A stretch of 64,000 bases of DNA, from positions 5,022,001 through 5,086,000 of the forward strand of contig CM060985.1 of NCBI GenBank assembly GCA_030765065.1, in the 5' to 3' direction. The stretch's first letter is position 1. Every line of letters starts with the position of its first letter. The stretch is from Deroplatys truncata. Lineage: Eukaryota; Arthropoda; Insecta; Mantodea; Mantidae. Under the pieces are notes generated by a model. The model saw nothing but the letters and a program-made list of their open reading frames with translations, did not search any database and was not told the origin of the DNA. This document shows, piece by piece, positions 1 to 10,740 of the stretch. The position numbers were made by a program, and so were the translations under genes.

Positions 1-766
1 CGTACGGACGCTAGGGAAGAAATCTCTACCGTCCAGTCGAACATCCTTCAACAATCCCCCGGGGCGGAGAGACCTAAATGTTTCCCGTAGCGACACTAGG
101 GAAGAAATCTCTACCGTCCAGTCGAACATCCTTCAACAATCTCCCGGGGAGGAGAGACCTAACTGTTTCCCGTAGCGACGCTAGGGAAGAAATCTCTACC
201 GTCCAGTCGAACATCCTCAACAATCCCCCGGGGAGGAGAGAACTAACTGTTTCCCGTAGCGACGCTAGGGAAGAAATCTCTACCGTGCCGTCGAACATCC
301 TTCAACAATCCCCCGGGGCGGAGAGACCTAACTGAATGTTTCCCGTATCGACGCTAGGGAAAAAATGTCTACCGTCCAGTCGAACATCCTTCAACAATCT
401 TCCGGGGCGGAGAGACCTAACTGTTTCCGTAGCGACACTAGGGAAGAAATCTCTACCGTCCAGTCGCACATCCTTCCACAATCCCCCGGGGCGGAGAATG
501 TTTTCCGTAGCGACGCTAGGGAAGAAATCTCTACCGTCCAGTCGAACATCCTTCAACAATCCCCCGCGGCGGGGAGACTTAACTGAATGTTTCCCGTAGC
601 GACGCTAGGGAAGAAATCTCTACCGTCCAGTCGAACATCCTTCAACAATCCCCCGGGGCGGAGAGACCTAACGGTTTCCCGTAGCGACGCTAGGTAAGAA
701 ATCTCTACCGTCCAGTCGAACATCCTTAAACAATCTCCCGGGGCGGAGAGACATAACTGTTTCCCG

Positions 767-777
767 TAGCGACGCTA
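767..777. other. Odd palindrome TAGCGACGCTA in the consensus monomer
   Basis: Five-base arms TAGCG and CGCTA flank a central A. Imperfect pairing continues outward (CCC against GGG, with one G/G mismatch in between). The element recurs in every consensus-type monomer. It is broken in recurrent variant monomers reading GACACTA, GACTCTA, GACAATG, GACGATA or GACGCAAG. A symmetrical site of this size would suit a dimeric DNA-binding protein or a small extruded hairpin. Either role is inference from symmetry alone. Confidence 0.6.
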
Positions 778-820
778 GGGAAGAAATCTCTACCGTCCAG
801 TCGAACATCCTTCAACAATC

Positions 821-828
821 CCCCGGGG
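821..828. other. CCCCGGGG palindrome (contains CCCGGG) present in most monomers
   Basis: This 8-bp palindrome with its internal CCCGGG recurs at 85- or 89-bp spacing in most units. Recognisable marker monomers have lost it: CCCGCGGCGG in the A block (for example near 561-570), CCCGAGCGG in the E-II block (near 12,116), TTCCAGGGG (near 29,490) and CTTCCGGGG (near 398). A restriction ladder at CCCGGG would therefore show monomers plus multiples that mark HOR positions. Confidence 0.75.
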
Positions 829-1012
829 CGGAGAGACCTAACTGTTTCCCGTAGCGACACTAGGGAACAAATCTCTACCGTCCAGTCGAACATCCTTCAA
901 CAATCCCCCGGGGCGGAGAGACCTAACTGTTTCCCGTAGCGACACTAGGGTAGAAATCTCTACCGTCCAGTCGAACATCTTTCAACAACCTCCCGGGGCG
1001 GAGAGACCTAAC

Positions 1013-1101
1013 TGTTTCCCGTAGCGACGCTAGGGAAGAAATCTCTACCGTCCAGTCGAACATCCTTCAACAATCCCCCGGGGCGGAGATACCTAACTGA
1101 A
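1013..1101 (+). repeat. Chimeric junction monomer between A1 tail and B/E run
   Basis: The left end follows the A1 tail with a short junction, as at 4,449-4,526. The right end reads GCGGAGATACC and is followed by the CTCAACCG monomer, as at about 7,311-7,400. In the second A1 copy the same position instead leads to the GACAATGGG monomer and then the C block. The unit therefore looks like a crossover point between two registers of the HOR that removed the post-A, C, D and early B blocks. Confidence 0.7.
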
Positions 1102-3438
1102 TGTTTCCCGTAGCGACGCTAGGGAAGAAATCTCAACCGTCCAGTCGAACATCCTTCAACAATCCCCCGGGGCGGAGAGACCTAACTGAATGTTTCCCGT
1201 AGCGACGCTAGGGAAGAAATCTCTACCGTCCAGTCGAACATCCTTCAACAATCCCCCGGGGAGGAGAGACCTAACTGAATGTTTCCCGTAGCGACGCTAG
1301 GGAAGAAATCTCTACCGTCCAGTCGAACATCCTTCAACAATCCCCCGGGGCGGAGAGACCTTACTTTTTCCCGTAGCGACGCTAGGGAAGAAATCTCTAC
1401 CGTCCAGTCGAACATCCTTCAACAATCCCCCGGGGCGGAGAGACCTAACTGTTTCCCGTAGCGACACTAGGGAAGAAATCTCTACCGTCCAGTCGAAGAT
1501 CCTTCAACAATCCCCCGGGGCGGAGAGACATAACTGTTTCCCGTAGCGACGCTAGGGAAGAAGTCTCTACCGTCCAGTCGAACATCCTGCAACAATCCCC
1601 CGGGCAGAGAGACCTAACTGAATGTTTCCCGTAGCGACGTTAGGGAAGAAATGTCTACCGTCCAGTCGAACATCCTTTAACCATCCCCCGGGGCGGAGAG
1701 ACCTAACTGAATGTTTCCCGTAGCGACGCTAGGGAAGAAATCTCTACCGTCCAGTCGAGCATTCTTCAACAATCCCCCGGGGCCGAGAGACCTAACTGTT
1801 TCCCGTAGCGACGCTAGGGAAGAAATCTCTACCGTCCAGTCGAACATCCTTCAACAATCCCCCGGGGCGGAGAGACCTAAATGTATCCCGTAGCGACACT
1901 AGGGAAGAAATCTCTACCGTCCAGTCGAACATCCTTCAACAATCCCCCGGGGCGGAGAGACCTAACTGAATGTTTCCCGTAGGGACGCTAGGGAAGAAAT
2001 CTCTACCGTCCAGTGGAACATCCTTCAACAATCCCCCGGGGGGGAGAGACCTAACTGAATGTTTCCCGTAGCGACGCTAGGGAAGAAATCTCTACCGTCC
2101 AGTCGATTATCCTTTAACCATCCCCGGGGCGGAGAGACCTAACTGAATGTTTCCCGTAGCGACGCTAGGGAAGAAATCTCTACCGTCCAGTCGAACATCC
2201 TTCAACAATCCCCCGGGGCGGAGAGACCTAACTGTATCCCGTAGCGACGCTAGGGAAGAAATCTCTTCCGTCCAGTCGAACATCATTCAACAATCCCCCG
2301 GGGCCGAGAGACCTAACTGTTTCCCGTAGCGACGCTAGGGAAGCAATCTCTACCGTCCAGTCGAACATCCTTCAACAATCCCCCGGGGCGGAGAGACCTA
2401 ACTGTTTCCCGTAGCGACACTAGGGAAGAAATCTCTACCGTCCAGTCGAACATCCTTCAACAATCCCCCGGGGCGGTGAGACCTAACTGAATGTTTCCCG
2501 TAGCGACGCTAGGGAAGAAATCTCTACCGTCCAGTCGAAAATCCTTCAACAATCCCCCGGGGCGGAGAGACCTAACTGTTTCCCGTAGCGACGATAGGGA
2601 AGAAATCTCTACCGTCCAGTCGAACATCCTTCAACAATCCCCCGGGCGAAGAGACCTAACTGTTACCCGTAGCGACACTAGGGAAGAAATCTCTACCGTC
2701 CAGTCGAACATCCTTCAACAATCCCCCGGGGCGGAGAGACCTAACTGTTTCCCGTAGCGACGCTAGGGAAGAAATCTCTACCGTCCAGTCGAACATCCTT
2801 CACAATCACCCGGGGCGGAGAGACCTGTTTCCCGTAACGACACTAGGGAAGAAATCTCTACCGTCCAGTCGAACATCCTTCATCAATCCCCCGGGGCGGA
2901 GAGACCTAACTGAATGTTTCTTGTAGCGACAGTAGGGAAGAAATCTCTACCGTACAATCGAACATCCTTCAACAATACCCCGGGGCGGAGAGACCTAACT
3001 GAATGTTTCCCGTAGGGACGCTAGGGAAGAAATCTCTACCGTCCATTCGAACATCCTTCAACAATCCCCCGGGGCGGAGACTCCTAAGTGTTTCCCGTAG
3101 CGACGCTAGGGAAGAAATCTCTACCGTCCAGTCGAACATCTTTCAACAATCCCCGGGGCGGAGAGACCTAAACGTTTCCCGTAGCGACGCTAGGGAAGAA
3201 ATCTCTACCGTCCAGTCGAACATCCTTCAACAATCCCCCGGGGCGGAGAGACCTAAATGTTTCCCGTAGCGACACTAGGGAAGAAATCTCTACCGTCCAG
3301 TCGAACATCCTTCAACAATCCCCCGGGGCGGAGAGAGCTAACTGAATGTTTCCCGTAGCGACACTACGGAAGTAATCTCTACCTTCCAGTCGAACATCCG
3401 TCAACAATCTCCCGGGGCGGAGAGACCTAACTGTTTCC
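1089..3438 (+). repeat. B-tail plus E-I block, haplotype I, copy 1
   Basis: This run matches 7,384-9,564 at a constant offset of 6,295 bp. Ordered markers are CTCAACCG (1,134), CCTTACTTTTTCCC, GTCGAAGATCC, GAAGAAGTCTC, GACGTTAGG with CCTTTAACCATC, GTCGAGCATTC, TAAATGTATCCC, CAGTGGAAC with CCGGGGGGG, GTCGATTATCC, CTCTTCCGTCC, GACGATAGG, TGTTACCCG, an 81-bp unit (GACCTGTTTCCC, near 2,824), TTTCTTGTAGCGACAG, TACAATCG, ATACCCCGG, CGTAGGGACG with CCATTCG, TAAACGTTTCCC and ACTACGGAAGTAATC. It leads directly into A1 copy 2. Unlike three other haplotype I copies, it lacks one extra 85-bp unit near its right end. Confidence 0.88.
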
Positions 3439-4526
3439 CGTACGGACGCTAGGGAAGAAATCTCTACCGTCCAGTCGAACATCCTTCAACAATCCCCCGG
3501 GGCGGAGAGACCTAAATGTTTCCCGTAGCGACACTAGGGAAGAAATCTCTACCGTCCAGTCGAACATCCTTCAACAATCTCCCGGGGAGGAGAGACCTAA
3601 CTGTTTCCCGTAGCGACGCTAGGGAAGAAATCTCTACCGTCCAGTCGAACATCCTCAACAATCCCCCGGGGAGGAGAGAACTAACTGTTTCCCGTAGCGA
3701 CGCTAGGGAAGAAATCTCTACCGTGCCGTCGAACATCCTTCAACAATCCCCCGGGGCGGAGAGACCTAACTGAATGTTTCCCGTATCGACGCTAGGGAAA
3801 AAATGTCTACCGTCCAGTCGAACATCCTTCAACAATCTTCCGGGGCGGAGAGACCTAACTGTTTCCGTAGCGACACTAGGGAAGAAATCTCTACCGTCCA
3901 GTCGCACATCCTTCCACAATCCCCCGGGGCGGAGAATGTTTTCCGTAGCGACGCTAGGGAAGAAATCTCTACCGTCCAGTCGAACATCCTTCAACAATCC
4001 CCCGCGGCGGGGAGACTTAACTGAATGTTTCCCGTAGCGACGCTAGGGAAGAAATCTCTACCGTCCAGTCGAACATCCTTCAACAATCCCCCGGGGCGGA
4101 GAGACCTAACGGTTTCCCGTAGCGACGCTAGGTAAGAAATCTCTACCGTCCAGTCGAACATCCTTAAACAATCTCCCGGGGCGGAGAGACATAACTGTTT
4201 CCCGTAGCGACGCTAGGGAAGAAATCTCTACCGTCCAGTCGAACATCCTTCAACAATCCCCCGGGGCGGAGAGACCTAACTGTTTCCCGTAGCGACACTA
4301 GGGAACAAATCTCTACCGTCCAGTCGAACATCCTTCAACAATCCCCCGGGGCGGAGAGACCTAACTGTTTCCCGTAGCGACACTAGGGTAGAAATCTCTA
4401 CCGTCCAGTCGAACATCTTTCAACAACCTCCCGGGGCGGAGAGACCTAACTGTTTCCCGTAGCGACGCTAGGGAAGAAATCTCTACCGTCCAGTCGAACA
4501 TCCTTCAACAATCCCCCGGGGCGGAG
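3439..4526 (+). repeat. A1 block, copy 2
   Basis: Position 3,439 corresponds to position 1. The two copies run together for about 1,088 bp at an offset of 3,438 bp, with almost no differences seen by eye. The markers (CGTACGGACG, CATCCTCAAC, GTGCCGTCG, CGTATCGACG, the 11-bp shortened junction, CCCGCGGCGG, GCTAGGTAAG, GGGAACAAATC, ACTAGGGTAG with AACATCTTTCAACAACC) are in the same order as in copy 1. The copies part at the monomer after 4,449: this one continues to GACAATGGG and the C block. Confidence 0.9.
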
Positions 4527-7145
4527 AGACCTAACTGAATGTTTCCCGTAGCGACAATGGGAAGAAATCTCTACCGTCCAGTCGAACATCCTTCAACAAT
4601 CCCCCGGGGCGGAGAGACCTAACTGAATGTTTCCCGTAGCGACGCTAGGGAAAAAATCTCTACCGCCCAGTCGAACATCCTTCAACAATCCCCCGGGGCG
4701 AAGAGACCTAACTGTTTTCCGTAGCGACGCTAGGGAAGAAATCTCTACGGTCCAGTCGAACATCCTTCAACATCCCCCCGGGCGGAGAGACCAAACTGTT
4801 TCCCGTAGCGACGCTAGGGAAGAAATCCCTACCGTCCAGTCGAACATCCTTCAACAATCCCCCGGGGCGGAGAGACCTAACTGTTTCCCGTAGCGACGCT
4901 AGGGAAGAAATCTCTACCGTCCAGTCGAACATCCTTCAACAATCTCCCGGGGAGGAGAGACCTAACTGAATGTTTCCCGTAGCGACGCTAGGGAAGAAAT
5001 CTCTACCGTCCAGTCGAACATCCTTCAACAATCCCCCGGGGCGGAGAGACCTAACTGAATGTTTCCCGTAGCGACGCTAAGCAGGAAATCTCTACCGTCC
5101 AGTCGAACATCCTTCAAAAATTTCCCGGGGCGGAGAGACCTAACTGTTTCCCGCAGCGACGCTAGGGAAGAAATCTCTACCGTCCAGTCGAACATCCTTC
5201 AACAATCCCCCGGGGCGGAGGGACCTAACTCAATGTTTCCCGTAGCGACACTAGGGAAGAAATCTCTACCGTCCAGTCGAACATCCTGCAACAATCCCCC
5301 GGGGCGGAGAGACCTAACTGTTTCCCGTAGCGACGCTAGGGAAGAAATCTCTACCGTCCAGTCGAACATCCTTCAACAATTCCCCGGGGCGGAGAGAGCT
5401 AAATGTTTCCCGTAGCGACACTAGGGAAGAAATCTCTACCGTCCAGTCGAACATCCTTCAACAATCCCCCGGGGCGGAGAGACCTACTTGTTTCCCCTAG
5501 CGACGCTAGGGAAGAAATCTCTACCGTCCAGTCGAACATCCTTCAACAATTCCCCGGGGCGGAGAGACCTAACGGTTTCCCGTAGCGACGCTAGGGAAGA
5601 AATGTCTACCGTCCAGTCGAACATCCTTCAACAATCCCCCGGGGCGGAGAGACCTAACTGAATGTTTCCCGTAGCGACGCTAGGGAAGAAATCTCTACCG
5701 TCCAGTCGAACATCCTTCAACAATCCCCCGGGGCGGAGGGACCTAACTGAATGTTTCCCGTAGCGACTCTAGGAAAGAAATCTCTACCGTCCAGTCGAAC
5801 ATCCTTCAACAATCCCCCGGGGCGGAGAGACCTAACTGTTTCCCGTAGCGACACTAGGGAAGAAATCTCTACCGTCCAGTCGAACATCCTTCAAAATCCC
5901 CCGGGGCGGAGAGACCTAACTGAATGTTTCCCGTAGCGACGCTAGGGAAGAAATCTCTACCGTCCAGTCGAACATCCTTCAGCAATCCCCCGGGGAGGAG
6001 AGACCTAACTGAATGTTTCCCGTAGCGACGCTAGGGAAGAAATCTCTACCGTCCAGTCGAACATCTTTCAACAATCCCCCGGGGCGGAGAGACCTAACTG
6101 TTTCCCGTAGCTAAGCTAGGGAAGAAATCTCTACCGTCCAGTCGAGCATTCTTCAACAATCCCCCGGGGCCGAGAGACCTAACTGTTTCCCGTAGCGACG
6201 CTAGGGAAGAAATCTCTACCGTCCAGTCGAACATCCTTCAACAATCCCCCGGGGCGGAGAGACCTAAATGTTTCCCGTAGCGACACTAGGGAAGAAATCT
6301 CTACCGTCCAGTCGAACATCCTTCAACAATCCCCCGGGGCGGAGAGACCTAACTGTTTCCCGTAGCGACACTAGGGAAGAAATCTCTACCGTCCAGTCGA
6401 ACATCCTTCAAAATCCCCCGGGGCGGAGAGACCTAACTGAATGTTTCCCGTAGCGACGCTAGGGAAGAAATCTCTACCGTCCAGTCGAACATCCTTCAAC
6501 AATCCTCCGGGGAGGAGAGACCTAACTGAATGTTTCCCGTAGCGACGCTAGGGAAGAAATCTCTACCGTCAAGTCGAACATCCTTCAACAATCCCCCGGG
6601 GCACAAAGACCTAACTGTTTCCCGTAGCGACACTAGGGAAGAAATCTCTACCGTCCAGTCGAACATCCTTCAACAATCCCCCGGGGCGGAGTGACCTAAC
6701 TGAATGTTTCCCGTAGCGACGCTAGGGAAGAAATATCTACCGTCCAGTCGAACATCCTTCAGCAATCCCCCGGGGAGGAGAGAGCTAACTGAATGTTTCC
6801 CGTAGCGACGCTAGGGAAGAAATCTCTACCGTCCAGTCGAACATCCTTTAACAATCCCCCGGGGCGGAGAGACCTAACTGTTTCCCGTAGCGACGCTAGG
6901 GAAGAAATCTCTACCGTCAAGTCGAACATCCTTCAACAATTCCCCGGGGCGGAGAGACCTAAATGTTTCCCGTAGCGACACTAGGGAAGAAATCTCTACC
7001 GTCCAGTCGAATATCCTTCAACAATCCCCCGGGGAGGAGAGACCTAACTGTTTCCCGTAGCGACGCTAGGGAACAAATCTCTACCGTCCAGTCGAACATC
7101 CTTCAACAATCCCCCGGGGCGGAGAGACCTAACTGTTTCCCGTAG
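4527..7145 (+). repeat. Post-A, C and D blocks, copy 1
   Basis: This run recurs at 16,792-19,418 with an offset of 12,265 bp that steps to 12,273 bp part-way. Order: GACAATGGG (86 bp class), CTACCGCCCAG, CTACGGTCC with CATCCCCCCGGGCGG, GACCAAACTG and AAATCCCTACC. The C block follows: GCTAAGCAGG with CAAAAATTTCCC, CGCAGCGACG, GAGGGACCTAACTCAATG, GAGAGAGCTAAATG, TACTTGTTTCCCCTAG. The D block then has GACTCTAGGAAAG, CTTCAAAATCC and CTTCAGCAATC, with repeats of the GACACTAG/CTTCAAAATCC pair at 5,751 and 6,268. It closes with GCACAAAGACC, GTCAAGTCG and GTCGAATATCC. The step in offset reflects a local difference near 6,100-6,200, where this copy has GTAGCTAAGC and GTCGAGCATTC and the later copy has GTCGTACATCC. 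Confidence 0.85.
4971..5059 (+). repeat. Reference 89-bp monomer (long-junction form)
   Basis: This copy is identical to the 85-bp consensus except that CCTAAC is followed by TGAA before the next TGTTTCCC. The junction therefore reads CTAACTGAATGTTTCCC. The two forms could interconvert by a 4-bp slip between the two TG dinucleotides of TGAATG. Long and short forms are interspersed throughout, and their order is conserved between higher-order copies. The junction type is therefore inherited as part of the HOR rather than arising at random. Confidence 0.93.
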
Positions 7146-9818
7146 CGACGCTCTGGAAGAAATGTCTACCGTCCAGTCGAACATCGTTCAACAATTCCCC
7201 GGGGCGGAGAGACCTAAGTGTTTCCCGTAGCGACGCAAGGGAAGAAATCTCTACCGTCCACTCGAACATCCTTCAACAATCCCCCGGGGCGGAGAGACCT
7301 AACTGAATGTTTCCCGTAGCGACGCTAGGGAAGAAATCTCTACCGTCCAGTCGAACATCCTTCAACAATCCCCCGGGGCGGAGATACCTAACTGAATGTT
7401 TCCCGTAGCGACGCTAGGGAAGAAATCTCAACCGTCCAGTCGAACATCCTTCAACAATCCCCCGGGGCGGAGAGACCTAACTGAATGTTTCCCGTAGCGA
7501 CGCTAGGGAAGAAATCTCTACCGTCCAGTCGAACATCCTTCAACAATCCCCCGGGGAGGAGAGACCTAACTGAATGTTTCCCGTAGCGACGCTAGGGAAG
7601 AAATCTCTACCGTCCAGTCGAACATCCTTCAACAATCCCCCGGGGCAGAGAGACCTTACTTTTTCCCGTAGCGACGCTAGGGAAGAAATCTCTACCGTCC
7701 AGTCGAACATCCTTCAACAATCCCCCGGGGCGGAGAGACCTAACTGTTTCCCGTAGCGACACTAGGGAAGAAATCTCTACCGTCCAGTCGAAGATCCTTC
7801 AACAATCCCCCGGGGCGGAGAGACATAACTGTTTCCCGTAGCGACGCTAGGGAAGAAGTCTCTACCGTCCAGTCGAACATCCTGCAACAATCCCCCGGGC
7901 AGAGAGACCTAACTGAATGTTTCCCGTAGCGACGTTAGGGAAGAAATGTCTACCGTCCAGTCGAACATCCTTTAACCATCCCCCGGGGCGGAGAGACCTA
8001 ACTGAATGTTTCCCGTAGCGACGCTAGGGAAGAAATCTCTACCGTCCAGTCGAGCATTCTTCAAAAATCCCCCGGGGCCGAGAGACCTAACTGTTTCCCG
8101 TAGCGACGCTAGGGAAGAAATCTCTACCGTCCAGTCGAACATCCTTCAACAATCCCCCGGGGCGGAGAGACCTAAATGTATCCCGTAGCGACACTAGGGA
8201 AGAAATCTCTACCGTCCAGTCGAACATCCTTCAACAATCCCCCGGGGCGGAGAGACCTAACTGAATGTTTCCCGTAGGGACGCTAGGGAAGAAATCTCTA
8301 CCGTCCAGTGGAACATCCTTCAACAATCCCCCGGGGGGGAGAGACCTAACTGAATGTTTCCCGTAGCGACGCTAGGGAAGAAATCTCTACCGTCCAGTCG
8401 ATTATCCTTTAACCATCCCCGGGGCGGAGAGACCTAACTGAATGTTTCCCGTAGCGAGGCTAGGGAAGAAATCTCTACCGTCCAGTCGAACATCCTTCAA
8501 CAATCCCCCGGGGCGGAGAGACCTAACTGTATCCCGTAGCGACGCTAGGGAAGAAATCTCTTCCGTCCAGTCGAACATCATTCAACAATCCCCCGGGGCC
8601 GAGAGACCTAACTGTTTCCCGTAGCGACGCTAGGGAAGCAATCTCTACCGTCCAGTCGAACATCCTTCAACAATCCCCCGGGGCGGAGAGACCTAACTGT
8701 TTCCCGTAGCGACACTAGGGAAGAAATCTCTACCGTCCAGTCGAACATCCTTCAACAATCCCCCGGGGCGGTGAGACCTAACTGAATGTTTCCCGTAGCG
8801 ACGCTAGGGAAGAAATCTCTACCGTCCAGTCGAAAATCCTTCAACAATCCCCCGGGGCGGAGAGACCTAACTGTTTCCCGTAGCGACGATAGGGAAGAAA
8901 TCTCTACCGTCCAGTCGAACATCCTTCAACAATCCCCCGGGCGAAGAGACCTAACTGTTACCCGTAGCGACACTAGGGAAGAAATCTCTACCGTCCAGTC
9001 GAACATCCTTCAACAATCCCCCGGGGCGGAGAGACCTAACTGTTTCCCGTAGCGACGCTAGGGAAGAAATCTCTACCGTCCAGTCGAACATCCTTCACAA
9101 TCACCCGGGGCGGAGAGACCTGTTTCCCGTAACGACACTAGGGAAGAAATCTCTACCGTCCAGTCGAACATCCTTCATCAATCCCCCGGGGCGGAGAGAC
9201 CTAACTGAATGTTTCTTGTAGCGACAGTAGGGAAGAAATCTCTACCGTACAATCGAACATCCTTCAACAATACCCCGGGGCGGAGAGACCTAACTGAATG
9301 TTTCCCGTAGGGACGCTAGGGAAGAAATCTCTACCGTCCATTCGAACATCCTTCAACAATCCCCCGGGGCGGAGAGTCCTAAGTGTTTCCCGTAGCGACG
9401 CTAGGGAAGAAATCTCTACCGTCCAGTCGAACATCTTTCAACAATCCCCGGGGCGGAGAGACCTAAACGTTTCCCGTAGCGACGCTAGGGAAGAAATCTC
9501 TACCGTCCAGTCGAACATCCTTCAACAATCCCCCGGGGCGGAGAGACCTAACTGTTTCCCGTAGCGACGCTAGGGAAGAAATCTCTACCGTCCAGTCGAA
9601 CATCCTTCAACAATCCCCCGGGGCGGAGAGACCTAAATGTTTCCCGTAGCGACACTAGGGAAGAAATCTCTACCGTCCAGTCGAACATCCTTCAACAATC
9701 CCCCGGGGCGGAGAGAGCTAACTGAATGTTTCCCGTAGCGACACTACGGAAGTAATCTCTACCTTCCAGTCGAACATCCGTCAACAATCCCCCGGGGCGG
9801 AGAGACCTAACTGTTTCC
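7146..9818 (+). repeat. B plus E-I block, haplotype I, copy 2
   Basis: This is the complete haplotype I form. It starts with GCTCTGGAAG (near 7,151), GAACATCGTTC and GACGCAAGGG with CCACTCGAAC, then follows the marker order of 1,089-3,438. Relative to that copy it carries one extra consensus-like 85-bp unit near 9,554-9,638, so the offset grows from 6,295 to 6,380 bp. It has a few private changes, such as GCGAGGCTAG (near 8,455) and TTCAAAAATCC (near 8,062). It leads into A1 copy 3. Confidence 0.87.
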
Positions 9819-10740
9819 CGTACGGACGCTAGGGAAGAAATCTCTACCGTCCAGTCGAACATCCTTCAACAATCCCCCGGGGCGGAGAGACCTAAATGTT
9901 TCCCGTAGCGACACTAGGGAAGAAATCTCTACCGTCCAGTCGAACATCCTTCAACAATCTCCCGGGGAGGAGAGACCTAACTGTTTCCCGTAGCGACGCT
10001 AGGGAAGAAATCTCTACCGTCCAGTCGAACATCCTCAACAATCCCCCGGGGAGGAGAGAACTAACTGTTTCCCGTAGCGACGCTAGGGAAGAAATCTCTA
10101 CCGTGCCGTCGAACATCCTTCAACAATCCCCTGGGGCGGAGAGACCTAACTGAATGTTTCCCGTATCGACGCTAGGGAAAAAATGTCTACCGTCCAGTCG
10201 AACATCCTTCAACAATCTTCCGGGGCGGAGAGACCTAACTGTTTCCGTAGCGACACTAGGGAAGAAATCTCTACCGTCCAGTCGCACATCCTTCCACAAT
10301 CCCCCGGGGCGGAGAATGTTTTCCGTAGCGACGCTAGGGAAGAAATCTCTACCGTCCAGTCGAACATCCTTCAACAATCCCCCGCGGCGGGGAGACTTAA
10401 CTGAATGTTTCCCGTAGCGACGCTAGGGAAGAAATCTCTACCGTCCAGTCGAACATCCTTCAACAATCCCCCGGGGCGGAGAGACCTAACGGTTTCCCGT
10501 AGCGACGCTAGGTAAGAAATCTCTACCGTCCAGTCGAACATCCTTAAACAATCTCCCGGGGCGGAGAGACATAACTGTTTCCCGTAGCGACGCTAGGGAA
10601 GAAATCTCTACCGTCCAGTCAAACATCCTTCAACAATCCCCCGGGGCGGAGAGACCTAACTGTTTCCCGTAGCGACACTAGGGAACAAATCTCTACCGTC
10701 CAGTCGAACATCCTTCAACAATCCCCCGGGGCGGAGAGAC
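9819..10740 (+). repeat. A1 block, copy 3 (right-truncated)
   Basis: This copy matches positions 1 to about 920 at an offset of 9,818 bp, through the GGGAACAAATC monomer. Private differences include CCCTGGGGC (near 10,131) and GTCAAACATCC (near 10,619). After GGGAACAAATC it does not continue to ACTAGGGTAG but jumps to the B-block monomer with AAATGTC and GAACATCGTTC. The post-A, C and D blocks are therefore absent at this junction. Confidence 0.87.

Larger units (their letters stand above)
758..842 (+). repeat. Reference 85-bp monomer (consensus form)
   Basis: This copy matches the majority base at every position I could judge by eye, so it serves as the type unit. Base counts by hand are A 22, C 27, G 20, T 16 (55% GC), with 7 CpG against about 6.3 expected from composition. 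It contains an 11-bp odd palindrome (767-777) and an 8-bp palindrome CCCCGGGG (821-828). It ends in CCTAAC and runs straight into the next TGTTTCCC, which makes it the short-junction form. Monomer phase is arbitrary; I start it at TGTTTCCC. Confidence 0.93.
1..1088 (+). repeat. A1 block, copy 1 (left part of HOR, haplotype I)
   Basis: The window opens inside the first A monomer (CGTACGGACG). Next come a monomer with TAAATGTTTCCC and GACACTAG, an 84-bp unit (CATCCTCAAC, one T lost, at 211-220), one ending GAGAACTAAC, one with GTGCCGTCG, CGTATCGACG with GGGAAAAAATGTC, a unit starting TGTTTCCGTAG (one C lost), GTCGCACATCCTTCCAC, a junction shortened by 11 bp (GCGGAGAATGTTTTCC, near 491), and CCCGCGGCGGGGAGACTT. 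Monomers with GCTAGGTAAG, CTTAAACAATC, GGGAACAAATC and ACTAGGGTAG follow. The same order recurs from 3,439, 9,819, 25,813 and 44,411. Confidence 0.9.

Noticed and set aside
785..810. CENP-B box on the minus strand (TTCGACTGGACGG)
   Set aside because: The TTCG and CGG elements are present, but the central A and the CGGG are one base out of register and the last G is missing. It is a near miss by eye, not a match to the known box.
758..842. G-quadruplex in the unit
   Set aside because: There is only one G4 run and one separated GGG run per unit, so four close G tracts are not available within a monomer.
5059..5415. Open frames up to 118 residues on + and about 60-88 residues at well over a hundred places on both strands, with recurring peptides
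   Set aside because: They are the satellite unit read through successive frames. Unit lengths of 85 and 89 bp change frame each time, and one frame stops in every unit. Both strands give equally regular frames, and single-base indels extend or cut them with no sign of selection.
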